Positions 8,906-16,150 of a DNA stretch of 64,000 nucleotides are shown here, one piece after another (the stretch's first letter is position 1; every line of letters begins with the position of its first letter). The position numbers and the translations under genes are program-made. Below the pieces are notes generated by a model. That model did no database searches, was not told the DNA's origin, and saw only the letters and a list, made by a program, of their open reading frames with translations. The stretch covers positions 1-64,000 of the forward strand of contig JAIELK010000013.1 in NCBI GenBank assembly GCA_019753175.1. The letters are read 5' to 3'. This DNA comes from Hyphomonadaceae bacterium. Lineage in GTDB: Bacteria > Pseudomonadota > Alphaproteobacteria > Caulobacterales > Aquidulcibacteraceae.

Positions 8906-9679
8906 TCAACCGAACGGCCAGCTGCGGTAGAGCATGTAGGCGGCGACGACGAACACAACGCCGGCGAACACCCGTTGCAGCGCGCCGCGTTGGCGCGAGA
9001 GGCGTTGCGCAAAGCTCGCGCCGATGACGCCGCCAATCAGCCCGCCGCCGATGAACAAGAGGGCGATGCGCCAGTCGATCAGGCCTCCGATGGCGTAGGA
9101 GCCAGCGGTGGTCGCGCCAAAGCTGGCGACCGACAGCAGCGATGAGCCGATCGCCTGCAGCATGGTCATGCCGGTGGCGGCGATCAGGCCGGGCACGATC
9201 AGGAATCCCCCGCCGATACCGAAGAAGCCGGAAAGCCCGCCAGCGCCAAGGCCGAGCGCGATGAGCTTGGGCGCGTTCTTGGCGGTGAGCACGACATTAC
9301 CATCGCCCTCGCTCGTGCGCGGGCGCAGCATGGCGGCGCCGACGACGATCATCAGCACTGCAAACAGCGGCAGCAAGATCTGGGCATCGGTGCGTTTGCC
9401 GATCTCCGCGCCGATAGCGGCGCCGGCAACGCCGGAAGCGGCGAACACGGCGGCGCACTTCCATTTCACGTTGCCGCGGCGTGCGTGGTTGATGAGGTTG
9501 GCTGCGGCGTTGACCGACACAGCAAGCGCGCTGGTGCCGATGGCGACGTGGGGATTGGCGACGCCGACGACGTAGAGCAAGGCCGGTGTCGCCAGAATGG
9601 AGCCGCCGCCGCCGATCAGCGCCAGGATCAGCCCGACTGCGCCGCCGCTCAGCACCGCGAGGATGTCAGCGAGAGTCAT
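8906..9679 (-). CDS. TauE/SafE family sulfite/sulfur-anion exporter
   Basis: The 257-residue polytopic membrane protein has about eight hydrophobic segments in two repeats. The repeats share GGGGSILATPALLYVVG near the N-terminus and FGIGGGFLIVPGLI in the second half, the paired signature of the TauE/SafE (DUF81) family. The start at ATG 9679 overlaps the rhodanese stop (ATGA). It is the last gene of the ArsR-rhodanese-exporter operon. In BigR-type sulfide modules this exporter removes sulfite or thiosulfate made from persulfide oxidation, which fits the divergent dioxygenase here. The exported ion is inferred. Confidence 0.9.
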   Translation of the reverse strand: MTLADILAVLSGGAVGLILALIGGGGSILATPALLYVVGVANPHVAIGTSALAVSVNAAANLINHARRGNVKWKCAAVFAASGVAGAAIGAEIGKRTDAQILLPLFAVLMIVVGAAMLRPRTSEGDGNVVLTAKNAPKLIALGLGAGGLSGFFGIGGGFLIVPGLIAATGMTMLQAIGSSLLSVASFGATTAGSYAIGGLIDWRIALLFIGGGLIGGVIGASFAQRLSRQRGALQRVFAGVVFVVAAYMLYRSWPFG

Positions 9680-10209
9680 GCGCCGAAAGCCGCGCGGTTC
9701 CACGGCATGGCTTTGAGCAGCATCGCCATGCCGCACCAGCCGGTGGCGCCGGCGAAGGTCAGTCCCGCGCCGACAAACGCGCTCAAGCCATAGAATGCGG
9801 GGTTGACAAACCAGCCGAGCGCGACGCCCGCTAGGATCAGCAGGCCGGCGGTGATCTGCACCTGGCGCATCAGTTCGAGCGGTGCCTTCGCGTTTGAGTG
9901 CACGGGAAGGCCCGCAGCTTTCCATGCTTCCAGGCCGCCTTCGAGGTAATAGGCGTCTTGAAAGCCGCGCGCGAGCAGCTTGGCGGCGTTGGCCTGCGTG
10001 CGCATGCCGGAGCGGCAATGAAACACGGCGGTTTTGCCGTGATCGCGGTCGAAGTCGTGGGCGTCGATCGCCGAGATCGGGGCGAGCCGCGCGCCGAGGA
10101 TGTGTTCGCGCGCATGTTCGTCGGTTTCGCGCACGTCGATCAGGATGGCGTCGCCGCCGTCGAGCTTACGCTTCAGGTCTTCGGGTTTGATGGGCTTAAG
10201 CGTGGTCAT
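9676..10209 (-). CDS. Rhodanese with C-terminal DUF2892-like membrane hairpin
   Basis: This 177-residue protein has an N-terminal rhodanese domain with DVRETDEHAREHILGA and the active-site loop CRSGMRT (Cys near residue 67). It is followed by two TM helices (about residues 118-165) of the YgaP/DUF2892 type. Rhodaneses transfer sulfane sulfur between persulfides and acceptors; fusion to a membrane hairpin places this at the inner membrane. ATG 10209 overlaps the ArsR stop as ATGA. It acts with the downstream TauE/SafE exporter and the divergent persulfide dioxygenase in sulfide handling. Confidence 0.9.
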   Translation of the reverse strand: MTTLKPIKPEDLKRKLDGGDAILIDVRETDEHAREHILGARLAPISAIDAHDFDRDHGKTAVFHCRSGMRTQANAAKLLARGFQDAYYLEGGLEAWKAAGLPVHSNAKAPLELMRQVQITAGLLILAGVALGWFVNPAFYGLSAFVGAGLTFAGATGWCGMAMLLKAMPWNRAAFGA

Positions 10210-10439
10210 TTGCGTCTCCGTTTTGGGGGACAATAGATGTCCGCGAGCGTATCGAGCACGCGCGCGACGTTGGGGTCGGCGAGCCGGTAGTAGATCGTCT
10301 GCGCCTCTCGACGGGTGTCGACGAGCCCTTCCTCGCGCAGCCGCGCCAGATGTTGCGACAGCGCCGATTGGGATAGACCGGAGGCCTCCTGCAAGGCGCC
10401 GACCGAATGCTCGCCCTCCAGCAACTGACACAGCACCAT
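10206..10439 (-). CDS. ArsR-family sulfide-responsive regulator, BigR-like; start codon unclear
   Basis: The ATG at 10439 gives 77 residues containing LSQSALSQHLARLREEGLV (recognition helix) and the wing ADPNVARVLDTL. The family's first helices are missing from this product, yet they are encoded in frame upstream as EAAALLRALAHEGRLM. That frame opens after a stop at 10560-10562 with no ATG, GTG or TTG before 10439; only ATT (10541) and CTG (10472) occur. An ATG at 10531 is one base out of frame. Either a rare start is used or a base was lost. Typical BigR proteins repress this set of genes and release DNA when persulfide oxidises two Cys; two Cys are visible here (in LCQLL and YCPP). Confidence 0.8.
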   Translation of the reverse strand: MVLCQLLEGEHSVGALQEASGLSQSALSQHLARLREEGLVDTRREAQTIYYRLADPNVARVLDTLADIYCPPKRRRK

Positions 10440-10548
10440 GAGCCGGCCTTCGTGCGCGAGCGCACGAAGCAGCGCGGCGGCCTCGCCGGCCTTGGCGGCG
10501 AACTGGCTGACGGAGAGATCGGCATCGCCATGAAAGCGAATATATGAG

Positions 10549-10579
10549 TTGAAACTAATTTAGCAAGGCCTAATATAAT
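10549..10579 (+). promoter_or_regulatory. Promoter with internal dyad upstream of the persulfide dioxygenase
   Basis: TTGAAA at 10549-10554 is followed after 16 bp by TAATAT at 10571-10576, or after 19 bp by TATAAT at 10574-10579. Between them lies the dyad TTAG-N6-CTAA at 10560-10573, embedded in an AT-rich patch unusual for this window. A regulator bound there would block the promoter. The location between the divergent ArsR gene and the dioxygenase makes it the natural operator for the ArsR protein. The assignment is inference. Confidence 0.55.
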
Positions 10580-10606
10580 GACCAGCCAATTGTTCAGGAG
10601 CATTCC

Positions 10607-11473
10607 ATGGCCCCCGTACCAGCGATCCGCGCGTTTTTCGATGAACCGACCTACACCGTGAGCTATCTGATCTGGGATCCGGCCAGCCGGCGGGGCGCGA
10701 TCATCGATAGCGTGCTCGACTTCGACCAAAAATCCGGGCGCACCGGCAAAGCCTCAGCGCAGAAGATTCTCGACGCCGCGCGCGAGGAGGGCGTGACTAT
10801 CGATTGGGTGCTTGAAACCCACGCGCACGCCGATCACCTCTCGGCGGCGCCGTTTTTGAAACGGGCGACCGGGGCGCCGATCGCCATCGGCGCCCATATC
10901 AAGACCGTGCAAGGCGTCTTCAAAGAGGTGTTCAATCTCGCGTATGTCACCCCCGATGGGCGCCCGTTCGACAGGCTGCTCGCCGATGGCGAGGCCCTGC
11001 CGCTCGGTGAGCTGAACATCGAAGTGATGCACACGCCCGGCCACACGCCGGCCTGCGTTGCATACAAAGTTGGCGACGCGGTGTTCGTCGGCGACACGCT
11101 GTTCATGCCCGATTACGGCACCGCGCGATGTGATTTCCCCGGCGGTGATGCGCGCGCGCTCTATCGCTCGATACAGCGCATTCTGTCGCTGCCACCGGAG
11201 ACGCGTCTCTTCATGTGCCACGACTACAAGGCGCCTGGCCGGGATGTCTATGCGTGGGAGACGACCGTCGCCGAACAACGCGCGCGCAACGTACACATCC
11301 ATGACGGCGTCAGCGAGGACGCGTTTGCCGCCATGCGCGAAGCACGCGACAAGACGCTCGCCATGCCGGTTCTGATCCTGCCTTCAATCCAGGTGAACAT
11401 TCAGGCCGGTGAACTGCCGCCGCCGGAAGACAACGGTGTCCGCTATCTCAAGCTGCCGCTCGACGCGCTTTGA
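10607..11473 (+). CDS. MBL-fold persulfide dioxygenase (Blh/ETHE1-like)
   Basis: The 288-residue protein has the metallo-beta-lactamase metal motif THAHADHL near residue 71 and HTPGHTPA near 141. The following GDTLFMPDYGTARCDFPGGDA near 160 is typical of persulfide dioxygenases such as ETHE1 and the BigR-linked Blh. Such enzymes use a mononuclear iron and oxygen to convert glutathione persulfide to sulfite. AGGAG precedes the ATG by a good distance. It is divergent from the ArsR-rhodanese-TauE operon, completing a sulfide oxidation and export module. Confidence 0.9.
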   Translation: MAPVPAIRAFFDEPTYTVSYLIWDPASRRGAIIDSVLDFDQKSGRTGKASAQKILDAAREEGVTIDWVLETHAHADHLSAAPFLKRATGAPIAIGAHIKTVQGVFKEVFNLAYVTPDGRPFDRLLADGEALPLGELNIEVMHTPGHTPACVAYKVGDAVFVGDTLFMPDYGTARCDFPGGDARALYRSIQRILSLPPETRLFMCHDYKAPGRDVYAWETTVAEQRARNVHIHDGVSEDAFAAMREARDKTLAMPVLILPSIQVNIQAGELPPPEDNGVRYLKLPLDAL

Positions 11474-11544
11474 ATGATTGACCCCTGTCTCGCGCCGATG
11501 CATCATTGCAAAACAAAATGACGGGCTCGGGTAGGGGTCTGACG

Positions 11545-11964
11545 ATGAAAAAGATGCTGCTGGGCGCGTTGATCGCGTTCGCGAGCGCTTGCACGCCTGC
11601 ACAACAAGAGATGACACGAGAACAGTTGGTGCAGCGGGGCGAATATCTCGTCACCGCGATCGGCGGGTGCAATGACTGCCATACGCCGATGACGCCGACC
11701 GGCCCAGACATGACGCAGTCGCTGCATGGCGCCGAACTCATGTTTGCGCCGACGATTGAAATGCCGTGGGCGCCGTACGCGCCAACGCTCGCCGGCGGCC
11801 CGGCGGGCTACACCGAAGAACAATTCGTCGCGTTCCTCCAAACCGGCGTGCGCCCAGACGGGTCGCAAGCGCGTCCGCCGATGCCGCAGTTTCGTGTGAA
11901 CGAAGACGATGCGCGCGCGATGGTCGCGTACATCAACGCACTGCCGCCGCCGCCAGCGCAATAG
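11545..11964 (+). CDS. Lipid-anchored c-type cytochrome
   Basis: Starting at ATG 11545 (AGGGG upstream), the 139-residue product begins with a signal peptide ending AFASAC, a plausible lipobox. The heme-binding CNDCH lies near residue 42 and the PPMPQF segment near 110 could supply the methionine ligand. The protein is short and carries a single heme, like small electron carriers fused to or paired with dehydrogenases. It sits 71 bp after the persulfide dioxygenase gene, so shared expression is possible. The redox partner is unknown. Confidence 0.85.
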   Translation: MKKMLLGALIAFASACTPAQQEMTREQLVQRGEYLVTAIGGCNDCHTPMTPTGPDMTQSLHGAELMFAPTIEMPWAPYAPTLAGGPAGYTEEQFVAFLQTGVRPDGSQARPPMPQFRVNEDDARAMVAYINALPPPPAQ

Positions 11965-12289
11965 CGACAGCCAGCATCTCGTTTGCGAAACGTGACTTGA
12001 CGTTTTCGCGATAGAGGCGTTCACTTATCTCGTCGGAAGACAAGCGCGTGAGCATCGCCGGTTCCCTTCGCGACAGCTCAAGCAGCGTACAACACCTGGG
12101 CCACGGCGCGCGCGAGTGTCTTCCCGTTCGACGAAAACACCGCGCGCAGCAATAGGGCTGCAGGGAAGCGGGCCAGTCGAGTTCGGCCGGCGTCAGGCGA
12201 CGTTTCAGCGTGAGGTGATGTAGGCGCGAACAAAACAGCAACGACAAATGCGCCGTTGCGCTCTTGCGCGTGCGCGCCACATTGCACGC
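11965..12289. other. 325-bp intergenic stretch, no convincing gene
   Basis: The only candidate is a minus-strand ORF, 11933-12055, of 40 residues with AGGGAA ahead of its ATG. It overlaps the cytochrome 3' end, is Ala-rich at its C-terminus and matches nothing I recognise. I see no tRNA, terminator or repeat here. The promoter of the downstream thpR-like gene must lie within it. Confidence 0.5.
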
Positions 12290-12838
12290 ATGTCGCTCCG
12301 CCTCTTTGCTGCGATCGCGATCCCCGACGAGGTCGTGGATCGGCTGGCGCCGTTAATGCGAGGCGTAGGCGGGGCCAAGTGGCGGCCGCCCGAAAATCTG
12401 CATCTGACGCTGCGGTTCTTTGGCGAAGTGACCGAGCCGATCGCCGATGAAATCGACACCGCGCTGTCGACGGTCGCGGATGCAACGGCGCCGTTTGACT
12501 TGACCCTGAAGACCGCGGGCAGTTTCGGCGGTGCCGATCCCCACACGCTCTATATCGGCGCAGCGGAGAACATGGCGCTGAACAAGCTCGCCGCCGATTG
12601 CGAACGCGCCGCGCGCCGCGCCGGGATGTCCGCCGAGAAACGCGGTTTCACACCGCACGTGACGCTCGCATACCTCTCAGGCGCTTCACTCGATCGGGTG
12701 CAGGCGTTCGTCTCTCGCCTGGGCCTGTTCGCCGCACCGCCGTTCCGGGTTGAGCGCTTCGGTCTCTACTCCAGCTGGACGCGGAAATCCGCTCCGAGCC
12801 TGTATCGGCTCGAGGCGGAGTATCCGTTGCTGGGTTGA
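12290..12838 (+). CDS. thpR: RNA 2',3'-cyclic phosphodiesterase (ThpR/LigT)
   Basis: ATG 12290 gives 182 residues with the two HxTx catalytic tetrapeptides of the 2H phosphoesterase family, HLTL near residue 38 and HVTL near 123. The N-terminus MSLRLFAAIAIPDEV is characteristic of ThpR/LigT proteins. These open 2',3'-cyclic phosphates at RNA ends and can reversibly ligate tRNA halves in vitro. An in-frame ATG at 12248 would add a 14-residue Arg-rich extension unlike the family and was not used. Neighbours give no functional hint. Confidence 0.92.
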   Translation: MSLRLFAAIAIPDEVVDRLAPLMRGVGGAKWRPPENLHLTLRFFGEVTEPIADEIDTALSTVADATAPFDLTLKTAGSFGGADPHTLYIGAAENMALNKLAADCERAARRAGMSAEKRGFTPHVTLAYLSGASLDRVQAFVSRLGLFAAPPFRVERFGLYSSWTRKSAPSLYRLEAEYPLLG

Positions 12839-12842
12839 CGGC

Positions 12843-13364
12843 CTACGAAACGCGCGCCGGCGGTGGTGTCTCCGGCTGCGGTTGGGGTGTGTCGCGCACC
12901 ATCGTCGCCGGCGGCGGGTTCGGACCCATCGCACAGCACCGCACCTGCACTTCGAGCACTTGGCTGTTGAAACGGCATTCAGTGTCGTTGATTGAGCGCA
13001 TGATCGCCATACCGCCAGCGCGCGTGGTGTAGCGCGTCTGCGTGCAGCCCGCGAGCACATAGCCCGGGTCGCAGGAACCGGCGCGCGTTCTGTTCAGCGT
13101 GCGGGTAACGCAAACAACATTGCGCGCCATAGCGGAATCAGCGGTCTGCTGCGCGCGGTTGGCGACGCCGAACACTTCGGCGATGCGCGACCCAAGGCTG
13201 GAGCGCACCTCTTCAGTGTCGGCGTGCTGCTTGCAGATGTCGGTATTGGCGCGACCGGCGTCGGCCGCGCACCATTCGGCGATGGTCATGTCGCCGGTGC
13301 GATTGGCGCAAGCGCCCGCGAGCATCGCGACGCCGATTGCGGCAAAAAGGTGAACTACGCGCAT
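12843..13364 (-). CDS. Cys-rich lipoprotein of unknown function
   Basis: ATG 13364 is preceded by AGGAGGG. The 173-residue product has a signal peptide ending AMLAGACAN, a likely lipobox. The mature part holds about eight further Cys, including CDPGYVLAGC and VRCCAMG, suggesting several disulfides in the periplasm or cell surface. The C-terminus is Pro-rich (QPQPETPPPARVS). No domain is recognised. It is convergent with thpR, with only 4 bp between the stops. Confidence 0.75.
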   Translation of the reverse strand: MRVVHLFAAIGVAMLAGACANRTGDMTIAEWCAADAGRANTDICKQHADTEEVRSSLGSRIAEVFGVANRAQQTADSAMARNVVCVTRTLNRTRAGSCDPGYVLAGCTQTRYTTRAGGMAIMRSINDTECRFNSQVLEVQVRCCAMGPNPPPATMVRDTPQPQPETPPPARVS

Positions 13365-13648
13365 ATCGCGCCCTCCTGCTCTTGCGACCCCCGCGGCTCG
13401 CAAACCGCATTAACGGCGCCCCGTCAACCTTTAGCGGCTGCTGGTTCGCCTGAAACGCGAATGCTTTCTGACGTTTCATGAACCAGCTTAAACGCATTAG
13501 TGCCGCCGCGTGAGGCTCAGAGTTGTACAACAATAGCGGGCGCGAGGGGCGCAGCGGCGGCGTCCGCCGGGCGCTGCCGTATCAGCCTGTGGGTGGCGCC
13601 GCGCCCGGACGCGCGCTAGAGTACGCCCAAGCCTTGAGGGAGCAGTCG

Positions 13649-14107
13649 ATGTTGGTTCGCGGTGCGGCGCTTGCCGCTCTCTTCGTTTTGGCGGGATGCG
13701 CGGGCATGACGTCGGCAGGACGCAACGCCGAACCGGCCCCGCCGCCGCCCGCCGCGGAGCAGAGCGCTCCGAGCAATGAGACGCCGCCTGCTGGCGCGCT
13801 GCCGCCGGTGGCCGCGCCCAATGTCAGCGTCGCCCCCGCGCCTGCGCCGCAACCGCCGCGCGATCCAAACGAGGTGACTGTGCCCGGCCAGGTCGAGCGC
13901 CAGGTGCCGCCGCCGGAAGGCGACCCGCGTTCGACCCTTGAACGCATGGAAGACATTCGCGCCTGGGATCAGTGCGTGACCGAGGTGCAATCCGCCAGCG
14001 AGGGCGACCCGATGCGGCCACAGCTCGATAACCCGGAGGAGTATTGCCGCAATGCTCTCGGCATGTCTGACAGGCTCGCGGTGCCAGAAAGCCGTCGTCG
14101 CCGCTGA
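13649..14107 (+). CDS. Pro/Ala-rich lipoprotein of unknown function
   Basis: ATG 13649 follows GAGGGAG. The N-terminus MLVRGAALAALFVLAGCAG is a classic lipoprotein signal with lipobox LAGC. A low-complexity Ala/Pro stretch of about 70 residues follows, then a compact C-terminal module (DPRSTLERMEDIRAWDQCVT through NPEEYCRNALGM) with two Cys that could pair. The layout suggests a flexible spacer holding a small periplasmic domain away from the membrane. No family is recognised. A strong terminator follows the stop. Confidence 0.75.
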   Translation: MLVRGAALAALFVLAGCAGMTSAGRNAEPAPPPPAAEQSAPSNETPPAGALPPVAAPNVSVAPAPAPQPPRDPNEVTVPGQVERQVPPPEGDPRSTLERMEDIRAWDQCVTEVQSASEGDPMRPQLDNPEEYCRNALGMSDRLAVPESRRRR

Positions 14108-14130
14108 TTTTGAGGCCGTGGAACAGCGAA

Positions 14131-14162
14131 AAGGGCGCGGAGAGGAAGATCTCCGCGCCCTT
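14131..14162. terminator. Rho-independent terminator (bidirectional hairpin)
   Basis: A perfect 13-bp inverted repeat, AAGGGCGCGGAGA at 14131-14143 and its complement at 14150-14162, has a 6-nt loop. The T-tract is weak on the plus strand. It lies between the convergent lipoprotein gene and the small gene at 14192-14326, so it can serve both. Confidence 0.8.
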
Positions 14163-14191
14163 CCTGTTGTCCGCCCGTCGCGAGGAGGAGC

Positions 14192-14326
14192 TTAGGCGAC
14201 CATCTGGGCGGCTTGGTTGAGAGTGGCGAACGCGACTGGCGCGAGCACGGCGAACGCCGCGAGGAAGGCGAAGAACTTTGCGCTTGCGGCGGAGCAGGCG
14301 GCGGTGATGCAGTCTTGTTTGGTCAT
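14192..14326 (-). CDS. 44-residue single-TM small protein, paralogue of the next gene
   Basis: The frame reads MTKQDCITAACSAASAKFF, then a hydrophobic stretch FLAAFAVLAPVAFATL, and ends NQAAQMVA. AGGA lies about 9 bases before the ATG. The C-terminal part (LAPVAFATLNQAAQMVA) closely matches the 29-residue product encoded 32 bp upstream on the same strand (LAPVAYATLAQAAHMV). Two short Cys residues precede the TM. The predicted topology is one membrane helix with a short amphipathic tail. Duplication with conserved tail residues argues for real, selected genes. The family is unknown to me. Confidence 0.65.
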   Translation of the reverse strand: MTKQDCITAACSAASAKFFAFLAAFAVLAPVAFATLNQAAQMVA

Positions 14327-14358
14327 GGCGGCGAATTCCTGAGTTTGGGCTTGGGTGA

Positions 14359-14448
14359 TCAGACCATGTGTGCGGCTTGGGCGAGCGTGGCGTAGGCAAC
14401 CGGGGCCAAAACCAGAGCGGCGATCATCAGCGAAAACAGGCGGGTCAT
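14359..14448 (-). CDS. 29-residue single-TM micropeptide, paralogue of the neighbouring gene
   Basis: The product starts MTRLFSLMIAALVLAPVAYA and ends TLAQAAHMV. GAGGAG lies 8 bases upstream of the ATG, one of the best ribosome sites in the region. It shares the motif LAPVA(Y/F)ATLxQAAxMV with the 44-residue protein encoded next, so the pair arose by tandem duplication. Ala-X-Ala before ATL could be a signal peptidase site, which would leave a peptide of about 10 residues. The 5' leader holds an inverted repeat (14465-14483) and a CRP-like palindrome farther up. Confidence 0.65.
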   Translation of the reverse strand: MTRLFSLMIAALVLAPVAYATLAQAAHMV

Positions 14449-14464
14449 GTCTTTGCTCCTCGTC

Positions 14465-14483
14465 TCGAAGCGCCTCGCTTCGA
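14465..14483. promoter_or_regulatory. Inverted repeat in the leader of the 29-aa gene
   Basis: TCGAAGCG (14465-14472), a 3-nt spacer, and CGCTTCGA (14476-14483) form a perfect 8-bp dyad just upstream of the GAGGAG ribosome site. It may be an operator or an mRNA hairpin. Confidence 0.45.
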
Positions 14484-14517
14484 TGAGGAGAAGCTATCGG
14501 GGATGCGGACGGGGCGA

Positions 14518-14533
14518 TGTGACAGCGGTCACG
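14518..14533. promoter_or_regulatory. CRP/FNR-like palindromic operator
   Basis: TGTGACAGCGGTCACG matches the CRP consensus TGTGA-N6-TCACA except for the last base. It lies between the divergent small gene and the GSDH lipoprotein gene, so it could control either. A related GTGAC-N4-GTCAC site occurs at 29034-29047. Confidence 0.5.
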
Positions 14534-14622
14534 AAGCCGCTGTGAGCCGTCCCCGTTGCGGAAACGTGTGTTGCGTCCGAGCGCGCGGCGCGATTGGCTT
14601 AAGGGCAATGTGGAGCAGGGCG

Positions 14623-16149
14623 ATGACGCGCTTATGGTTTTCCGGGATCGCGCTGTCGGGGACATTGCTGTTGACCGGCTGCGGTGGCGGCGGTGGCGGG
14701 GGCGGCGGCAATCCTCCCCCCGCGAATAGAGCGCCCGCGTTCACGTCGGCGGCTTCGGTCTCCGTGGCCGAGAACGTGACTGGCGCCTTTTACACTGCGA
14801 CCGCCACCGATCCGGACGGCAACGCGCTGACCTACTCGATCTCAGGCGGCGCCGATGCGGCGCGCTTCACCATCAACGCCAATCCCGGCGCGTTGTCGTT
14901 CCTGACCCCGCCGGACTTCGAGGCGCCCACCGACGCCAATGGCGACAATATCTATCTAGTGACGCTGTCGGTGTCGGACGGGCAATTGAGCGCGGCGCTC
15001 AATCTGACAGTCAGCGTCACCAACCAAGCGGGCGGCATCCGGGCGCGCCTCGTCGCGTCTGGGTTCTCGGCGCCGATCTTTCTGACTGCCCTGCCGGATG
15101 GTTCGGGGCGGGTCTTCGTAGTCGAGCGGGCCGGGCGCGTCCGCATTTTCAACCCCGCGACCGGCGCCACTCAAAGTACGGCGTTCCTCGATCTTACGGG
15201 AACGATCGCCATTGACGGCGAGCGCGGCTTGCTAGGCTTGGCGCTGGCGCCGAACTTCTCCAGCAGCGGCGCGTTCTACATCTTCGTCGTGAACACGGCG
15301 GGCGCCATTGAAATCCGCCGCTATCAATCCTCAGGCGGGGTCGCCAATGCCGGCAGCGGCGATGTCATCCTCGCCATCCCTCACCCGCGCACCAATCACC
15401 TCGGCGGTTGGATTGGGTTTGGCCCGAACGGCTTGCTGTACATCGCGACCGGGGATGGGGGCGGCTCAGGCGATCCCGATGGCAACGGGCAGAACCCGAA
15501 CACACTGCTCGGCAAGATCCTGCGCATCGACGTGAACAGCGATGCGTTCCCGAGCGATCCCAGCCGCGATTACGCGATACCGTCGACCAATCCGTTCGCG
15601 ACCAGCGGCGGCGCCCCGGAGGTGTGGCTGTGGGGACTTCGAAATCCTTTCCGCAACGGCTTCGATCGCGCGAACGGCAACCTTTACATTGGCGATGTCG
15701 GCCAGGATGCGATCGAGGAAATCAGTCTTGCGCGACCGAGCGACGGCGGGCGCAATTATGGCTGGAACATCCTTGAAGGCACGCGGCCGTTCGCGGGGGG
15801 ATCGACGGTTGGGCTCACCCCGCCGGTGCTGGAGTACCCGCATGGCACGGCTGAGCGTCAGGGCAATTCCGTGACGGGCGGCTATGTCTATCGCGGTCCG
15901 ATCGCTTCGCTGCAGGGGACTTACGTCTTTGGCGACTTCATACGCCGCCGCGTCTTCTCGGTTCCCGCCAGCTCTTTCAATCAAGGCTCTACGCTCAACA
16001 ACACTCAGTTCACCGAGCGCACCACCGAATGGGCGCCGACCGGTCCCGCGACCATCGGCAATGTCGTCAGCTTCGGTGAGGATCAAAGCGGCGCGCTGTA
16101 CATTGTCGACTTCGACGGTGACATCTTCCGGCTGGACGAGGTCGACTAG
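14623..16149 (+). CDS. GSDH-type beta-propeller lipoprotein with cadherin-like domain
   Basis: ATG 14623 has GGAG about 7 bases upstream. The product starts with lipobox LTGC followed by a nine-glycine run. A cadherin/Ig-like module (AFTSAASVSVAENVTGAFY to LTVSV) occupies roughly residues 40-135. The rest is a GSDH beta-propeller, with DGERGLLGLALAPNF, GNGQNPNTLLGKILRIDV and GRNYGWNILEGTRPF. Family members are PQQ- or calcium-dependent sugar dehydrogenases such as Asd/YliI, but others have no proven catalysis. It is probably surface or periplasm anchored. It is the second GSDH-type protein in the window, without a cytochrome domain. Confidence 0.85.
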   Translation: MTRLWFSGIALSGTLLLTGCGGGGGGGGGNPPPANRAPAFTSAASVSVAENVTGAFYTATATDPDGNALTYSISGGADAARFTINANPGALSFLTPPDFEAPTDANGDNIYLVTLSVSDGQLSAALNLTVSVTNQAGGIRARLVASGFSAPIFLTALPDGSGRVFVVERAGRVRIFNPATGATQSTAFLDLTGTIAIDGERGLLGLALAPNFSSSGAFYIFVVNTAGAIEIRRYQSSGGVANAGSGDVILAIPHPRTNHLGGWIGFGPNGLLYIATGDGGGSGDPDGNGQNPNTLLGKILRIDVNSDAFPSDPSRDYAIPSTNPFATSGGAPEVWLWGLRNPFRNGFDRANGNLYIGDVGQDAIEEISLARPSDGGRNYGWNILEGTRPFAGGSTVGLTPPVLEYPHGTAERQGNSVTGGYVYRGPIASLQGTYVFGDFIRRRVFSVPASSFNQGSTLNNTQFTERTTEWAPTGPATIGNVVSFGEDQSGALYIVDFDGDIFRLDEVD

Positions 16150-16150
16150 T

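Noticed and set aside
11933-12055. Minus-strand ORF of 40 residues with AGGGAA upstream
   Set aside because: It overlaps the cytochrome 3' end, has a low-complexity Ala tail and no recognisable motif; likely chance.
13515-13530. GTTGTACAAC palindrome between two lipoprotein genes
   Set aside because: Ten-bp perfect palindrome, but short and isolated, so it may be chance.
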